Made by a program: the position numbers and the translations under genes
Origin: Clytia hemisphaerica
Taxonomy: Eukaryota > Cnidaria > Hydrozoa > Leptothecata > Clytiidae
Reading direction: 5' to 3'
DNA: 64,000 bases
Assembly: GCA_902728285.1 (NCBI GenBank)
Contig: CACVBU010000024.1
Span: forward strand, 124,001 to 188,000
Part shown: one piece after another, positions 45,898-60,600 of the stretch
Layout of the letters: each line of letters starts with the position of its first letter
Position numbering within the stretch: position 1 is the stretch's first letter
Notes under the pieces: model-generated
What the model saw: the letters and a program-made list of their open reading frames with translations, nothing else
What the model was told of the DNA's origin: nothing
The model's database searches: none

Positions 45898-48319
45898 ATG
45901 GCGTCATTACGATCAAAATTGAGTGGATCAACCATCCGAACTTGCGGCAATGTCATCCGAAGAAGTTTGTCAACACAAAGTTCGCAGAAATCTTTCGTTG
46001 TTCCCGCCATCGCTAGCTCCATCGCTGTCATCACAGCAGGGGGTACGGCTGCTTATGCTTACAACCAAATGAAAAACAACAACTGTGGTATCCTTCCTGT
46101 CCTTGAGGCTTCTGCTGTAAGTATCCTGTCTGTTTTTTTTAATACACTTTTTCGACCGTAGCCGCCAGGTTCCGGGCGGGCATTTTTTCGTCCGCTTTAT
46201 TCCACTGAAACCGTCACAGTCCTTTTTTCGCACCTATAGACAGTAGAAAAATGTGTCAAAAAGGATTGGATCGAGTTTAGGGGGATAGTTAAATAATTAA
46301 GTGGCACGCGCCTGGCTGCGCGGAAACGGTCGAAAAGGTGTATTTTCTTTGGGATTTGTTATTGTTTCTGTTGTTCCTTTACCAATAGCTTGTAAATCTG
46401 TCTCTGAAACGCAGTGTCATTTTCCCATTTGAGTATGATTAAGAACCCTCAACTTTGCTCCTGATCGAAATAAAGAAATCCCTATCAAACAACAAATTAA
46501 TATTTCTTTGTTTTTGAATAATGATTTTTGGTATATTTTATATTCTAATTTCAATGCTCTTCCTTTTGCAAATAGCCAACCACAAAAGCAGCAGCGAGAG
46601 AACGAACCTTCATTATGATCAAGCCTGATGGTGTAAAACGAGGTCTTGTTGCCGATATCATCAAACGATTTGAACAGCGCGGATACAAATTGGTTGCTAT
46701 GAAAATGATGATGGTAACTAATACTATTCTCATTTTTGTGATGTTACTGTTCCTAGCAAGTCTCTCCCAATTTTACCTATTAGGTGCTAAGAGATCTATT
46801 CAAGATAATATATTGTTATAATTCGTCCTATATTTTGCATTTCTTTGAGTTTTTTACAAGATACTTCACTAATTGGTCATTTAAAGTGATAGAGATGACG
46901 CGTTCTTTAGAAAAAGTAATAAGATTCTTTTATTACATCTTAACGACCAACCAAATCAAATAAGAGCTTGTAAAAACTCCAACTTGTCCCGAAGAGTGAG
47001 GAACCCTGAAAGTGCTCTTTTTTGACAGTCCCCGCCGTTAGCTCGATTGGGAAAATCTTTCCGAATTCCGTCTTCTGATCTTAAACGAAGCATGAATTAT
47101 TTGGTTATACACAACCTTATCGGGGAGATCATCCCATCTGTGAACCATTCGTATGCCCCTTCGGGAAGCTTTTCTCGATTCGAAAGGATCTTTCCATTTG
47201 GGCTAGAGTGGCTGGGACTGAATATGATATGAATATGACATCACAAATGCAATGAAAAGGATTTATGAAAACCTGAACATTCAATTCTCGTGGAACCGTA
47301 TTTTGTTTCTACATAATTTTCTTTCTTTTCTACTTTACAGGCTGATATGCCTTTGCTGAGTGAACATTATGGTGATTTGAAAAGCAAACCATTCTTCCCT
47401 GGACTCGTCAAGTTCATCAGTTCAGGACCCGTTGTTGCCATGGTAAGGATTTTGGTTTAGAACTTATTATTGCACGTTTGTGAAAAACAAACTACAGCAG
47501 AACCTGAGGACAGGAGGCTTCGATGACCCAAATATTAAGAGCAGCTCATATCGAAAACCGTGTACAAAGACCAAATTTAGTATACAGAAATTCTACCCTA
47601 CACTCGGGTACCTAATAGCCGGGGGAGGCTAATTAATTTTCAAAAGATTTCCACTCAGGACATTCTTATTCCAACCCCCCCCCCCCCCCGCTTATAGATT
47701 TTTAGGAAATTTTTTTTGAAAGTTCCCTCTTTTGCCCTAATTCTGCTGTATTAGCCTCCTTTTCGAAAATTTTCCACCCAGAACATTTTTATTCCAACCC
47801 CCCCCGCTTATTCAAAACCACCCGGCTATTAAGTACCCGAGAAAAGCTGAATATTTCTGTTTCTTTAAAATAGATGATATATAGCTAATACGTGAAAGAC
47901 AAGAAATTCGAATTCCATGAAACGTCAACTTGATTCTCAAGCTGAATCCGTTCGTTATTGTTTGATGTCTGCCGGTCAATTGTCTGAGTCGGAAAATAAA
48001 GAAGAAATTTTACAGATGAATATTTTAGAAATATATTTTTTTACTGTTACGTCACCTTAAAATTTAGCTATGTTCTATTTTTGTTTAGGTGTGGGAAGGC
48101 AAATCCGTAGTTAAGCAAGGACGTCAAATGTTGGGTGAGACAAATCCTTTAGCTTCAAAACCAGGGTCTATCCGTGGTGATTTTTCCATTGATCTTGGCA
48201 GAAATGTCATCCACGGAAGTGATTCAGTTGAATCAGCCAATACTGAAATCTCCTTATGGTTCAAAGAATCTGAATTGATGAATTATACTCTTCCGTTGGA
48301 AAGCATGGTGTTCGAGTGA
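45898..48319 (+). CDS. Nucleoside diphosphate kinase with mitochondrial-type N-terminus, 4 exons
   Basis: Transfers the gamma-phosphate between nucleoside triphosphates and diphosphates through a phosphohistidine. Exons: 45898-46116, 46576-46713, 47341-47442, 48089-48319, all GT-AG and phase 0, giving 229 residues. Residues 1-35 are basic and Ser-rich ([20 protein letters not shown]), as in mitochondrial targeting peptides. A hydrophobic segment follows (about 36-55, [13 protein letters not shown]). The kinase domain begins at [12 protein letters not shown] in exon 2. Also visible are [34 protein letters not shown] and the active-site motif [13 protein letters not shown] with His195. The extension makes it longer than cytosolic group I enzymes; NME4-like mitochondrial enzymes are the best comparison. 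An acceptor (TTCTTAG) touches the ATG directly, so the 5'UTR is spliced there or the transcript is trans-spliced. AATAAA lies at 48521-48526. Confidence 0.92.
47026..47220. repeat. Imperfect inverted repeat in kinase intron 2
   Basis: CAGTCCCCGCC at the left and GGCTGGGACTG at the right are inverted, with partial matching of inner sequence (GGAAAATCTTTCCGAAT against ATTCGAAAGGATCTTTCC). It also contains a TAGCTCGATTGG stretch resembling an A box. No flanking duplication is clear. Confidence 0.4.
47603..47841. mobile_element. Inverted-repeat element in kinase intron 3
   Basis: CTCGGGTACCTAATAGCCGG at the left and CCGGCTATTAAGTACCCGAG at the right are inverted with one mismatch. Two subterminal C runs follow ATTCTTATTCCAACC or TTTTTATTCCAACC, repeated in tandem. 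No convincing duplication. About 240 bp. Confidence 0.6.
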
Positions 48320-48629
48320 ATCAACTTGTTTACCTCTTCTACCCCACCGAGACATTGAATGAAGGATTTACATCTGTTTGTTCAAGAGCAAGCTATCTTC
48401 CTGTCACATTTCTGGCAATTTTTTAATAACAAATTTTTTATTTTATATTCAATTACTTTTTTATTTTGTACGGTAGAACAATAACAAATTTATGAGGGAT
48501 TTTGGGCTTAATTGATGAGAAATAAATAATTAAAACCGATTCCGTTCGTGATTTTTTTCGAGACTATTTTTACCGAGGTTCGTTACTGTCTTCAAAAATT
48601 TCTTTTAAAAATATTATGGCGGTGTAAAG

Positions 48630-51600
48630 ATGAAGAATTTTATTTTGGTAAGATGAATTTTACATATTTTGTCTTCAGTCTACAAACTCTTATTTCAGAT
48701 TAATTTATTTTCTCATTTGAACTAGTTTTCATTTGTTTTGTATCTAGAGAAAGTTTTCACTCGTTAATTCTGATGCTTTTGTTGCTTGTCTCGGGAACTT
48801 TATACCTATTACCTCAGTCGTTGGATTTTCTTTTTATAGATATTAGTCTTACTGCAGTTACTCACGAAGTTGTTTGGTCGGCCTTCGGATGAAGAAAGTT
48901 TAAAAGGTTTGTACGGACTTAAGCCTTGGTAGTAATTCATCCTCTTCCCAGACTAATTTTATACCTCAAGGCCTCGATTTTTAACGGAGTGTGTTTTTCT
49001 GCTGAACATGACTGTTTACCTTCCTGGTATAATTTTCTTTAAAGAAAAAGGCAATTTTTAAACTTGTGCATATTGATAGAAAATAGATATATTAAATAGT
49101 CTATGTTTTTTATTCATACCATTTTTGGTGATAAAAGAGATGATAAAAAAATTAATCTTTTATTTATTTAAAGTGTGTAAAGAGCCTTTGCTTGGTCGTG
49201 GCTCAGCTGCTACATCCGTGTGTAGCGGTGCAGCTCCGGACGCAGCATGTAGCAAAACCAATTGTGCTGATGTCCGGCTTGGTGTTAGTCACCCCTGGTG
49301 GTGTGGTTCAATGCAAGATGAATGGTTCACTGTTTATTTCAATGATGTTACACGTATCACGGGTTTTCACGTGCAAGCTGCATCTCAGAGAGCTCTTGTC
49401 CAATTCAGCTTGATGTATAGTGTGACGAGGACAGATGATGGTTTAAAGTTTTATGGAACCTCACAAGATACCGTGAAAAAGGTATACCCCTTTATATTTA
49501 TTTTCATTCAAAGCTTCCGCAAAATTCATTCCGTTTAAAAAAAATTTACAAATTTGTTTATTTTCTTAACTGGCCTAGCAACTCAAGAAAGTTTACTAGA
49601 ATCATTTTATCATTATCTTTTTCAACTTAAGTTCGAACGTCTGTCTGTCCTGGGACAGGCTGGAGACTTCACAGTAGGGCCTACTAGTAATTTAAAAGAT
49701 ACTGAAATTGAGCCAGTGCGGTTAGCACGTTCGACAGTGGCTTTACAACACAACCCCTTGATATTAACCATTAAATTTATTTTTGGAAATAGATTTTCGA
49801 TTCTACAGAGATGTTCGAGACATTTTGGTTAGAGGAGTGGATTGATGCGACAATTATATCGATACGGCGTGAAAATAACGGTGGACATACACACCAAATT
49901 CAAGTGGAATTCTATGGCTGTCCTCACTATTACGGTAACAAAAATCATTTGTATTGTTCAATTATGTTATGATTAATGGATCTTTTTTATTGTATTTTTA
50001 CACTAGAGAAGAGTCGACGATGATGAATTTTTTTTGGGATCTATCTAAACCACAGTTGTTGAATTTAAAAATTTCACGGAAACAAATTATGACTTATTTT
50101 TATCATTTATTTTAACACACCATGCTCAAGGAGTTCTAATGTTCGAAGGGTTAAATTTTGTTTGCTCAAAAATACAAGGGTTAAACGTTTACAGTACAGT
50201 GTTATGGGATGAAGTATACAACGTATTAAGAGGTTTTGTAGGCTGCATGCATCCCCAAATTAGTTTTGATATATCAAAACTTATCAGAGGGGATGTGTGC
50301 AGCCTAGAGGTTTTGCTATTTAAAAAATTCGAGCTCATTTTATAGATAGTTGGGCTCTCTACTACAGTACTCAAGAGGTCACCAACACTGAAACCGTATC
50401 CCACCCACAAGATGGATACCTCCAATGGAACAATGACGAGGAGATTAATAAAGTTGAATTCAACTTTGCAACTGAAGAAGTGGTCGAATACTTTGATATT
50501 GAACTACCTATAGAATCTGAGAGAAAGAAGGATTTCTTACTGGTTCTTTCATATACTGACGTGTATGGTGAAAAAGTAAGTTTTTCGATCCCCTCCTTAC
50601 AATTTTTTAAAGCCTTCGGATGTTCTCAACTTTTTAAGTTTTAAGCCTGAAAATGCACTGAACATGTTCTTATTTTGACCCTTTTGTGAATATTTTTGAC
50701 CATTTTCCTAAGAAATAAGGTGTTTTTAAGTCAACAGCCTTAAAATGTTCTTTAACAATTTGGCCAGCGAAGCCTTATGTTCTTATATAGTTTGTTTTTA
50801 TAAAAAAACGTCTATCGATTTGTTTTCTGTTTAACTATGATTGGATAAATCAGAGAGTGATTTCATACCGGGTTACTTAGGTTAAAATTTTGGAAAAAAG
50901 TAGAGCAAAGTCTATCGTGCATCAAAAGCCTGTAACTACTTGGTCAATTTAATAACGCTTTACTCTTAGGTTCCAAATAAACGGGGCCCCCCGTTTATTT
51001 GCAAGAGCAGCCACCAGCAGATCTTTTTGAAATATCTGTTCTTTTTTTCCAGAAGAGTAAATTTTATGGATAAAACTAGGAGAGACTTTCCTCAAAACAC
51101 CCAGGTAAAATCCAGGGGTCGCCTTAAAAACATCTGTACCTAAAATCCAGGAGCACATTTTAAGGAAAAACACATACAATTTTCCAGCGGACAATCATCT
51201 GTTCAGCCAGATTCTTTTTTCCAGGGAGCTTTATAATTTTCTTAAAAGGTCCTATTTTCTAGGAGCATTTTAACTTTCTTAGAGAATAGCATAATATTTC
51301 TAGAGAACAGATATATACTTTTTCCAGGAGTACCATTTTTCTCCCAGAACAGAATGATATAACCCGGGAGAGCCGAGGATACTGAACAGATAGTTTTTTC
51401 CAGCAGAAAGGGACCTCAAGAACAGATATTTCATACTTCCTAGCAGGTGGCTGCTCTTGTATTTGGAACCTAAGAGTATCTCAATATTTAAAATTGACTA
51501 TCATTCTTCTAATAAATGTAATTAATTGTCAACTTTCTTTTGAATATGGATAACCCTGTAGAAACATCCCTTGATAAATTTTCATGTAAACCAAATAACT

Positions 51601-54600
51601 TTGTCCTAACTTTCTTTATAATTCGTACGATAAGATGATAATAATAATATAAAATAATTCTTTTGTATAGGTATCCTTGCTTTTAACTGACCATTTTGTG
51701 AAACAAGATGGAAACACATTTCGATATGTGTTCAATAGTCCAACAACTCTCAAAGGACAAGTGTTCATTACCCCACTTCTTCTTGAGGAATCAAGAAAAG
51801 TGAAACTTAAGACCGCTTTCTATACCAGGAACACTGCTCAAGGTAAAATCTTTAAACTCTTCTAATATCTATAATTTAACTTACAGTATCTCCTATCATT
51901 TCTATACTCAGCTTTCTTAAGCAAATGAAAGAACAACTTACTTTCGTTCTTTCAGTGTTCAAACTTCTTCCGTCTCAGACGAATTTCCGTCTTTGTGAAG
52001 TTAATAAAGATTTATTTCTGTCTCAAAATTTTGTATAATTTGCCGAAATTTCAAGCTAAAATTGCTATTTAAAAACCTTGGTTGAGCACAAATTTTGGGA
52101 AATTCTTTTGTTTATTCTGCTTTGCCTTTCTATATCATAAAAGTGAATATCTTTAAAATAGTCTGAATCATGGACATCTATAAAACTGATTAATATTATA
52201 AATAAGGAGCATAAATCAGTTCGAGGCGGGGTTAGAGGAGATTCCAGCAGCTTTATATATTTATCACAATAGTTTGAAAATACGTGTCTGTTTTCTGTAT
52301 GAAAAGTGTTTTTGGTGAAACATGCTAAAAATTATAAGTAAGCTTCTCTTCTTTACAACAGCTACTCACCGATGGTCTTGGCACGACGATAAGTTACTCG
52401 ATACTCAAAAGTATCATCATTTTGATACCAGCAACGAAGTCCAACGGTCGCTGCCGTTCCCCTTTAGCCATTGTATGCTATCCATCGGCCCACTTGGTTG
52501 CAAAACTGGTTTCACACTTCAAGCCCATTTTAATGGTAAATAAAATATTCCTGTGTGAAAATGCTTAATGACTAGTAAACTATGAGCCCTTTTTGCTAAT
52601 CATCTGACGACATAGTCAATTTTATAAAAAGAATCACAGACCTTTACAAGAATCATGTTTTGCGCCGGATTTTTTTCTTATTTAGCGCACGACTTCAACA
52701 CAATCATTCATTTTACATTTGCTATTCCGAATATTTATAGAGAATACACAAATCAGTTACTGCATACAATCTTGTCCTTAGAGAGCCGAAGTAGAAAAAC
52801 TCCTGTAGTAGAGGCCACTATGTCTTCCCGTGTGCCTGTGCAAAGGGATTTTATGATTTTTTATCTGTATTTCAAATAATTTCAGTTAGTATACTGAGTT
52901 CTTTTTTTTCTTCAGTACCACAAACACGTTATGAATTTCAGTATGCCGCCACATCAACTCATACTGAGAATTGTGTTCCTGGTGCTCAACCTAGCACTGA
53001 TTGGACACTCGTGTATATCGACCAAGTCCAAATTGTCAAGGGCACTCGCCTCCGTGGTTTTACGTTAAAAAGTGCAGATTGGGAAGGAACAACTTTGGAA
53101 AGAAACATTGACGTGAAAATTTGGATCAACTCACCATCGTCAGACCTTTGTTCTCTAATAAATGGAAATATTGAGCCTTATTTTCAAGGAAGCCTAAAAG
53201 CCAATGTTAAGGATGGTAATATAAAAAGATTTCCCCTCGTTGAACAAATGCAAGATGTTGTGAATTGGCCCTTTTGGTACTCAGGCTCTTCCATTACCGT
53301 AGCTTTCAATGATAGGCCTTATGATGACTTTTTCTATTTTGTGAGATTGTACAGAGACGGTGAGGTTTCTTTCTTTCGTTTTCATTTTCAAATCTTGGTC
53401 ATTCAACTGAAATAACTAGAACTCTAACCTCAATCACTCAAATTCTTTCCTTATCCAAGAAGTGTTTTACCATCTTCCGTAACCTAACCCTGAATCACAG
53501 ACCTTTCGTACAACAGACATGTAATAATGTAATTGCAACTGTCGAAATAACTCGATCGAAACTACACTGTAATTCCTGATGCTCTGTTTTCTCAAATTTC
53601 ATTACAACTTGAAATATGCCCAAGAAGACTTTCCAGAATACTTCTCTTACGGGATTTTAATTTTAGTAACAACCTAAATCAAGATATATTAGATATAACC
53701 GTAATTTCTATCAAAGATATCGGTCGTTTCGAGGGTCCGTTGTTTTGATTGCTGACAATGCTCATTTAGTTTGTTTTGTTAATAGATTTCCTTTGCCTTT
53801 GTATCGTATTATATTCTTTCGCTTCTCTTTTTATAGGGTTCCTCTCTCCTGGCAGTATAATCTACTTTAAGGGCAGAAAGTTTCGCGAGACCGCGGATTT
53901 AAGTTTCGCGATTTTTACTTTTTGAAGAAAATTTACGCAAGAAACTTTCGCGGTTTTTTGTGAATTTTCAATTTTAGTAGCAATAACTTTCGCGAGTGGC
54001 TAGGGAAAGTGAATAAAAAATTATTTCAAATCTCATTTTTTTCTTCAATCGAAAGAGTGATATGCTAATAAATGAAAAATAAACTATTTGCACTTCTTCC
54101 TCCCATTCTGATATCGATAATATCGACTCTCCTCGGCTTTTAAAACTTGTTTAGGAAAATTTCATTTTTTGCGAAAAAATGCCAAAAACGCGAAAAACGC
54201 GACAGCTTCTGCCCGTGAAAGTTTCTGCCCTTAAAGGAGTGTTTTTTTCGGAAGGGCTTGGAACCTTTTAGTGTTTTTATGCTATGTTCGTGTCATTACT
54301 TATAACAAACACGCGTAGTATAGGAGCACGAATCCTAGGGATTACAAGGATCCTATTACTGAAACAAATTTTGGACGCACCATGCGTGCATGACTTATTC
54401 ATGATATGCACCATATTGCAATGTCTTCCACGGACCCAAGAGCTTGTAGGTTGAAAGTGACATAAAATCAGTCAATAAGTCCCTTTCAACCAATCAGCTG
54501 TTGTGCCCGTGGAAGACATTGCAATGGTGTATTTCATGAATTGAGACTTTAACTTTGTATTATTTTTTTCCCATTTTAGTATGTGATCATTCCAACCCTA

Positions 54601-57600
54601 CCAAGGAGGTGGTAAATAACCTACAAGACTCTTCATTTACCACGAACTGTGATGGTGATCCATCAGATGTCAAATTCTCCAAAAATGATTTCTACAATCT
54701 GCCTGTAGGATGCGGCGATTTGTATATTGACCTTGAAAATAACTATTTAGTCAACAAGATCAAAATCAAAGGCAGGGCCAGTGCATTTCCTACTGAATTT
54801 GAATTATTTGCTTACTTGAACAATTGGGTTCCTACAGGGGTGAGTGTGTTTTAAACGTTACCTTTACTTCCATTTTATTCATCTATCGAATACATCTCTT
54901 TATAGGGTAAAAAATGGCTGAAAATATGTTAGCTCTTGTAACTTCATTCTAATCATCATGACACTCCCTTCTCACAGACCAACTGGGACCCCTGCCCACT
55001 GGAAAAATTGGCCAAAATATCGTCCCCAGCGGAAAATTATACTCTATTTTTTGTCCCCGCTGAAAACAATCAATTTGTAACACTGTATAATATTTTGCTA
55101 TTTTTCCGTCCCCAGAGTTTTGTAACTTCGAAAACAATGGAATTTAAATCAATCCCCATTGAGTTTTGGTCCCATATTTTAACCCCTACTTGATGAAAAA
55201 ATCCCACCGGGTCTGTGAGAAGGGGGTGTATCATGATACATGATTATTGTTTCATAGCATTTCCATAAAAGCCACCCTGGCTTAGAATATTTCTACCTTG
55301 ACAAACCCAGAAGGATAAAGGAGTTGAAGGTGAAAGCTTTAAAATATCATGGTAGTGGATTTGACTTCAAAATCGATATTATCACTTGTGAAGATGGACC
55401 AGGTCAGTCCTTTCTTAGTCTACACAATATACAGCTCCAGGAATTTAGGCCTTACTTTTGGTCTATAGACACAGCTAAAGGCGGCCACTAGTAACCCCCA
55501 CCGGGAATTGCTTATTAATAGGTTAAAACATAACAGACAACTTTCACAAAAGATGTTTATCAATAGAGATTTTCAAATAAAAGAAAGGTTTCGAAACTCT
55601 CTATTGTTTCATTAAAACCTCAGTGCGCATGCGATTTATCCAGAGAATTTCAATATTCCAAACAAGAGCAGTGCTCATATCCCGAAGAGTAGGAGTTTTA
55701 CGCTCGAAACGAAGGAAGATATGACGTAGCCTAGTTCTTTCCTTAATTACTTGAAGCAGGGGGTAAACCTACTAAAGCATAGTTGGTGGGGTTGGTATTC
55801 TTTTCTGGAAGTAACCCGGAACTTTTTAGGTTAGTGCGACCCATAAGTAAATTTTGAGGCTTCTCGTCATGCACTGTATGGGTCAAAAAATTTTCTTCGG
55901 AGATTTTGGTAAAGACCTGTTCTTTAAAATTATATTTCTTTATCTTAGTGTTTTGAAAAAATAACTGAACATAACCCCATTTTTATATGCTAAGTAGCCT
56001 GAAGGTTGACAGGTAAAATATTTCATTTCATTACGACATGACCGAGGAGGCGATTCTAGCAATCTTCCAGCTTTCACATTAGCTGAACAATGCAGTCTAT
56101 TAGCACATAATACTTTAACTTTAGCGGGGATTAAATTTCGCGGTTGGGCCTATCCGCGAAATTCCAACATTTCGCGGGGACTTACTTTCGCGGGTGGTAC
56201 TATTGGGTGGCAATATTTTCACGATTTTGTAACTTTTACTGTCAAATCATGCATGTTGGTTGTTGAAATACACATTATTTGCGCCTTTTTATGCAGGTAC
56301 ACTGTGCTCATAAATGTTTTGATTCTTAAACTTCTCGTTTTCTTCACGCAACGTATGAAACTGAGAAAATGTTTATTGCGAAAGTCCTCTATCTTCTTCT
56401 TAAGGATTTGTAGTATTAGAAATCCTCATAGACCATTTTTTTGCTTTAATTTATTTAACAGTGGACAAAGAGGTGCTTCGTGAGAATCTAATCACTTCCA
56501 TGCCAAGTGGATTGGCACAAAATCACTTCATGGAATTGGAACAAGAAACAAACGGTAGAATCACCGTCGTTTATATTACTGGAAATAACCAATTGGGACA
56601 TAATGGAGATGGCCCGCTTATTGGCTCGAGTGATGCTAAACTGCTTGGTAGAAGCAAATCGTTTTCTAAATTGGACAACACTGTTTTCTGTCATAACCAA
56701 CGCTTCAGTATCTCGTTCCTAGATGGTAATCATCTCTTGAATGGTTTTGTATGTGGTATGGATAGAGTGTTTACGATGAGCGCCGATCTGTCTATTTATG
56801 TCACTCTGGAAACAGGTAATTATTATAATATTGTATTTTTGTTGCTTCTCAGAGAGTTTGTATCAAAAGTACTTTTGCTTTACTTTTTAAACAATTTCTT
56901 TTTTAACACCTATTAAAAGTCTTTAAACCGTTCGAAAGATCTACTTTAGGCGTACAAACTTTTGCGAGCAGAAAGTTTTGCGATTTTCGCATATTTTAGC
57001 CATTTTCACGAAAGCAAATGTCTTTAAAATTCTTGAAAGGGCAATTCGGAAAAGTTTATGCTCGCGAAAAATAATCTGAAAAGAAAATTTACTAAAATTT
57101 TCCTTATTGACGGTAACAAGGGTTAAGTTAGATATTATGCAAAAGTCCATCAAATGTGGTCAAACCCCTCCCTAGTACGAATAGGGTTAAGGCTTTTAAG
57201 CATAAAACATACAATAAAACAGAAGATAAAAGCTCGTATACACTCTGACTTGAAAGCGGTTGTCGTAATTTCAGAGAGTTTATTCCCTGGTAGGTATTTT
57301 TGTTTGATTTGACATTAATTAACTAATACGGGAGAGAAGTTGTGCGTGATTTTCTTATTTTCTCAGTCTCTTAATCTTTCTCTTTCCATTAATTCTACCT
57401 TAGACCTTAGTAACCATAACCAGTACCCTTCTACTGCAATTTTTGATGTACAACAAGACAAACTTTGTGCAGACCAACATGGTATGATATTTTACACGTT
57501 GACGAGCGATGATTACATTTTACAAAGAACCTTGACTTCCGATTGGCAATATTTAGATAAAATGGCCACGAAAAAATGTTCAGTCATGAATTGTGATGAA

Positions 57601-60600
57601 ACTGGTAACGTCTTTTGTACATCTTCAAATACAATTTACGTGTGGTCTGTGGAGACTTCTTCTTGGACCCATTTGTATGATCTTTGGGGTCAGCAATTCT
57701 TCAAACCTTTAAACTACAACAGAACTCAGTTTTGCATAGTGGAGCAACTGCCGGGCAAGGAAGTAAATTATACTGTCATTGCATATAAGCCAGGTAAAGA
57801 TTGTTTCTACATGTGTACGAAAGAAGCTCTTATCTTTTAAACAAGATTTTTTTTTGAAATTTGTTTCTCCGTAGGGTGTAGTAATTATCTTTCCAACGAA
57901 AAAGAGAAAATTAGTAAGGCATTCATTAAAGAAGTTTTTGATAAAAAGTAGACTTTGATATCATAAATTTGTTATAGTATTACGAAAAGAGTCTTTAGAA
58001 TTTCATATTCATAACTTTTCTAAACGCTCTTATTTTCGATCGATAACAGTTCAACGGAACTTGATACCCTTCCTCAGTAACGGAGTTGAATTTTCATCAA
58101 CATTGAGCGACACCAAACATTTCTACGGCTTTGGATTCCAGCTCTCTTGGGACACAATTGAAGGAAAAATCCATTTTGCAGTCAAAGAAAAACACCACTG
58201 GGTAAACGAGTTCGTATTTAATGATCAAGAGACATTCTCATTCTCGCATGACCCAGATGTGAACATGCAATACCAAGCCTTTTCTTCTAAGACCACACAC
58301 ACCTCATCTGCCCATGAAGACTTCAAGGTGTCGACAATACTTCCATGGTCAAACGCTATTTATATTTTCGGTTATGGTTCTTCGGACGTCATTAAAGAGT
58401 TGGTTTACTTTCCATCTTCTGCTGCTTACCAGAGTATGGCATTCCTTACTTACTTCATTTCTAAGAATTTATTTATCATATTAAATTCCTCCATAATTTC
58501 ATAATCCCCTCTTGAAACTACTTTTCAGTCATATCAGAAATATCCCGCGCGCGTCCAATTGATTATGTCTGATGGAACAGTTTCTTTTTGTATTCAGGGA
58601 CCATCGATAACTTGATTGTTTTTACTGAAGATTTAAGCTACCGAAAACTTCAGGTTCCACCTCAAGGGCTCGATTATCAAATCAACGGAATCACGCTTTT
58701 ACCAAACGGACAAGAGCACGCACCCATCATTTCAGGTGATAATAATTCTCAATGCATAATTCCATATATTTGTATGGTTGCGCTTCTAGAGTCACAGCCG
58801 ATTTCTTTAATGAATTATTCTGGGGTTAAAAAAGATGATTTTTTTTCTTCAAATCTCAAGAGGAACAATCCTTAAATTTATTGCGTGTAACCCATTTTCG
58901 GGTTTGGTTTTTACCCCTTTACTTCCAAGCTCAAAAGGGCTACACTCGAGACTCCTGTATGGAAAATGAAGCCACTTAATTTCCCATCCAGAACGCCCGC
59001 GCGTGGTTTTTACACAAATGCCAGATTGAAAGTAAAGTCTATCGCTCGATTTCAAAAAATGCAGTCCTCAAAAACAAAGGAACCACTTGATACGATCTGC
59101 CGTCACGATTGCGGCGCGTTCTAGGCGCATTCTGGATGGGAAATAAGTAGTTTCACTTTTTCTTCCCTGAGAAAGGTTAAAGATTCTACTCTAGCCCTTC
59201 GGGTTTTAAACTCAATGGTTTTACCATGTAAAAGTAAAAGGCAATTACGTGCATGTAAAGATGCAATTGCATTTTTACATGGCTTTTAAAATTTGGGGTC
59301 TAAAATAGCACTTCATGAACGTGAAAAATTTACTCATTGTTTTATCTTACGCACGCGCTTAAAGCCCTATTTATTTAAAATAGTCTTTTCACTCTTTGAA
59401 AAATTACATGCATGTAAAACAGCCATTTCATAGCCGAAGCCTTTCAAAGATAAAAATCACATGCTTAAATAACAGATTTTGGAGATCTTTTTTCAATGAA
59501 AGACCCCGAAGTTTAGACTTTGTCGCTCAACTAAGTAAACTAAAATTCCCAATTTCGAAAAGGTCGGTCTTAATCTTTCCTGCTATAAGTTTGTCAACTT
59601 TCCGCAATTACTCAATCCCCCATTCACGCAAGGAATCACATCTAATGATATTTAGTAAACGTTCGCTTGGGTGATTTGAAAATATTCCGGTGTGACTATT
59701 TAGGTACCATTTAGCTCTTTTTCTAGTGGCAAGGTTCACGATTCTTTGTTCATTGAAAAGACCAATAAAATTGCTTTTTCAGATACTGAGAGGTTAATGG
59801 ACGACAACAAAGAGTACGTTTTTACACAATATGTATTTTATGGAGTAAATGGTCAAATTACAAGTCTAAATTTTCTGGCACAGCCTTACGCAATTTTAGA
59901 ATTCAAAGACATTAAACTGGAATTTCAAACTTCGTCTTATCTATTGACTGAAATGAAAATCCAGAATGATTTGTATGGTCAGATAACGAATGGAGAGGCT
60001 TATTTGGCGAACACTTTGGTCGGTTTGATTGACCCTGATACTGAAACGTGTATACAAGATGTCAGCGAAAACTGTTTACCAAAACTTGTTGAAGAAGTAA
60101 AACTTTTCAGTTACACATTACGAAAGATTCCAATCTTCGATTATCTGAAAAGAAAGCAACGGCTTAACAAAATGAGGTTTTTATTGATCTTTCCAAAAGA
60201 CAATAATGCAGCCGTCATAGCGACAGATGGTATGCATTGGATGAGACTCGAAGTGGTTGGTAAATTGAAAACTAATAGTAAGTGTATTTTGTAAGAAAGG
60301 TGTTTTTTTCAGAGTCTAACTAATACTCCCACTCGTAGATTAAGCTTGTCAAACTTAACATAACCCTTAAAAAAACATTATGTGTGAATTTAACACTCTT
60401 ATTTGATCATTGAGGTTTAAAGATCCCAAACGTGCGTTCCTAACCTTGACTTTCGATCATACTTTGTTTAAAAAACATATGAATAAGAATTGAACAAAAT
60501 TGAAAACAATCAGCTAAGTTCTATATTGTGAGAGATCCTAGCCAGTCGGTTTAATATTCCGACGAAAGCGTGAAACATTTTGATCTCATCCTCTGGCAAA

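Noticed and set aside
47030-47060. Possible tRNA gene
   Set aside because: Only an A-box-like stretch is present; no B box and no cloverleaf.
59396-59674. 92-codon + strand frame as an extra exon of the large gene
   Set aside because: No acceptor and donor pair joins it in phase with exons 15 and 16, and exons 15 and 16 already join in phase without it.
59703-59782. Longer version of exon 16 starting at GTACCATTTAGC
   Set aside because: It is open but in the wrong phase for exon 15. The acceptor at 59781-59782 has a good pyrimidine tract and restores phase.
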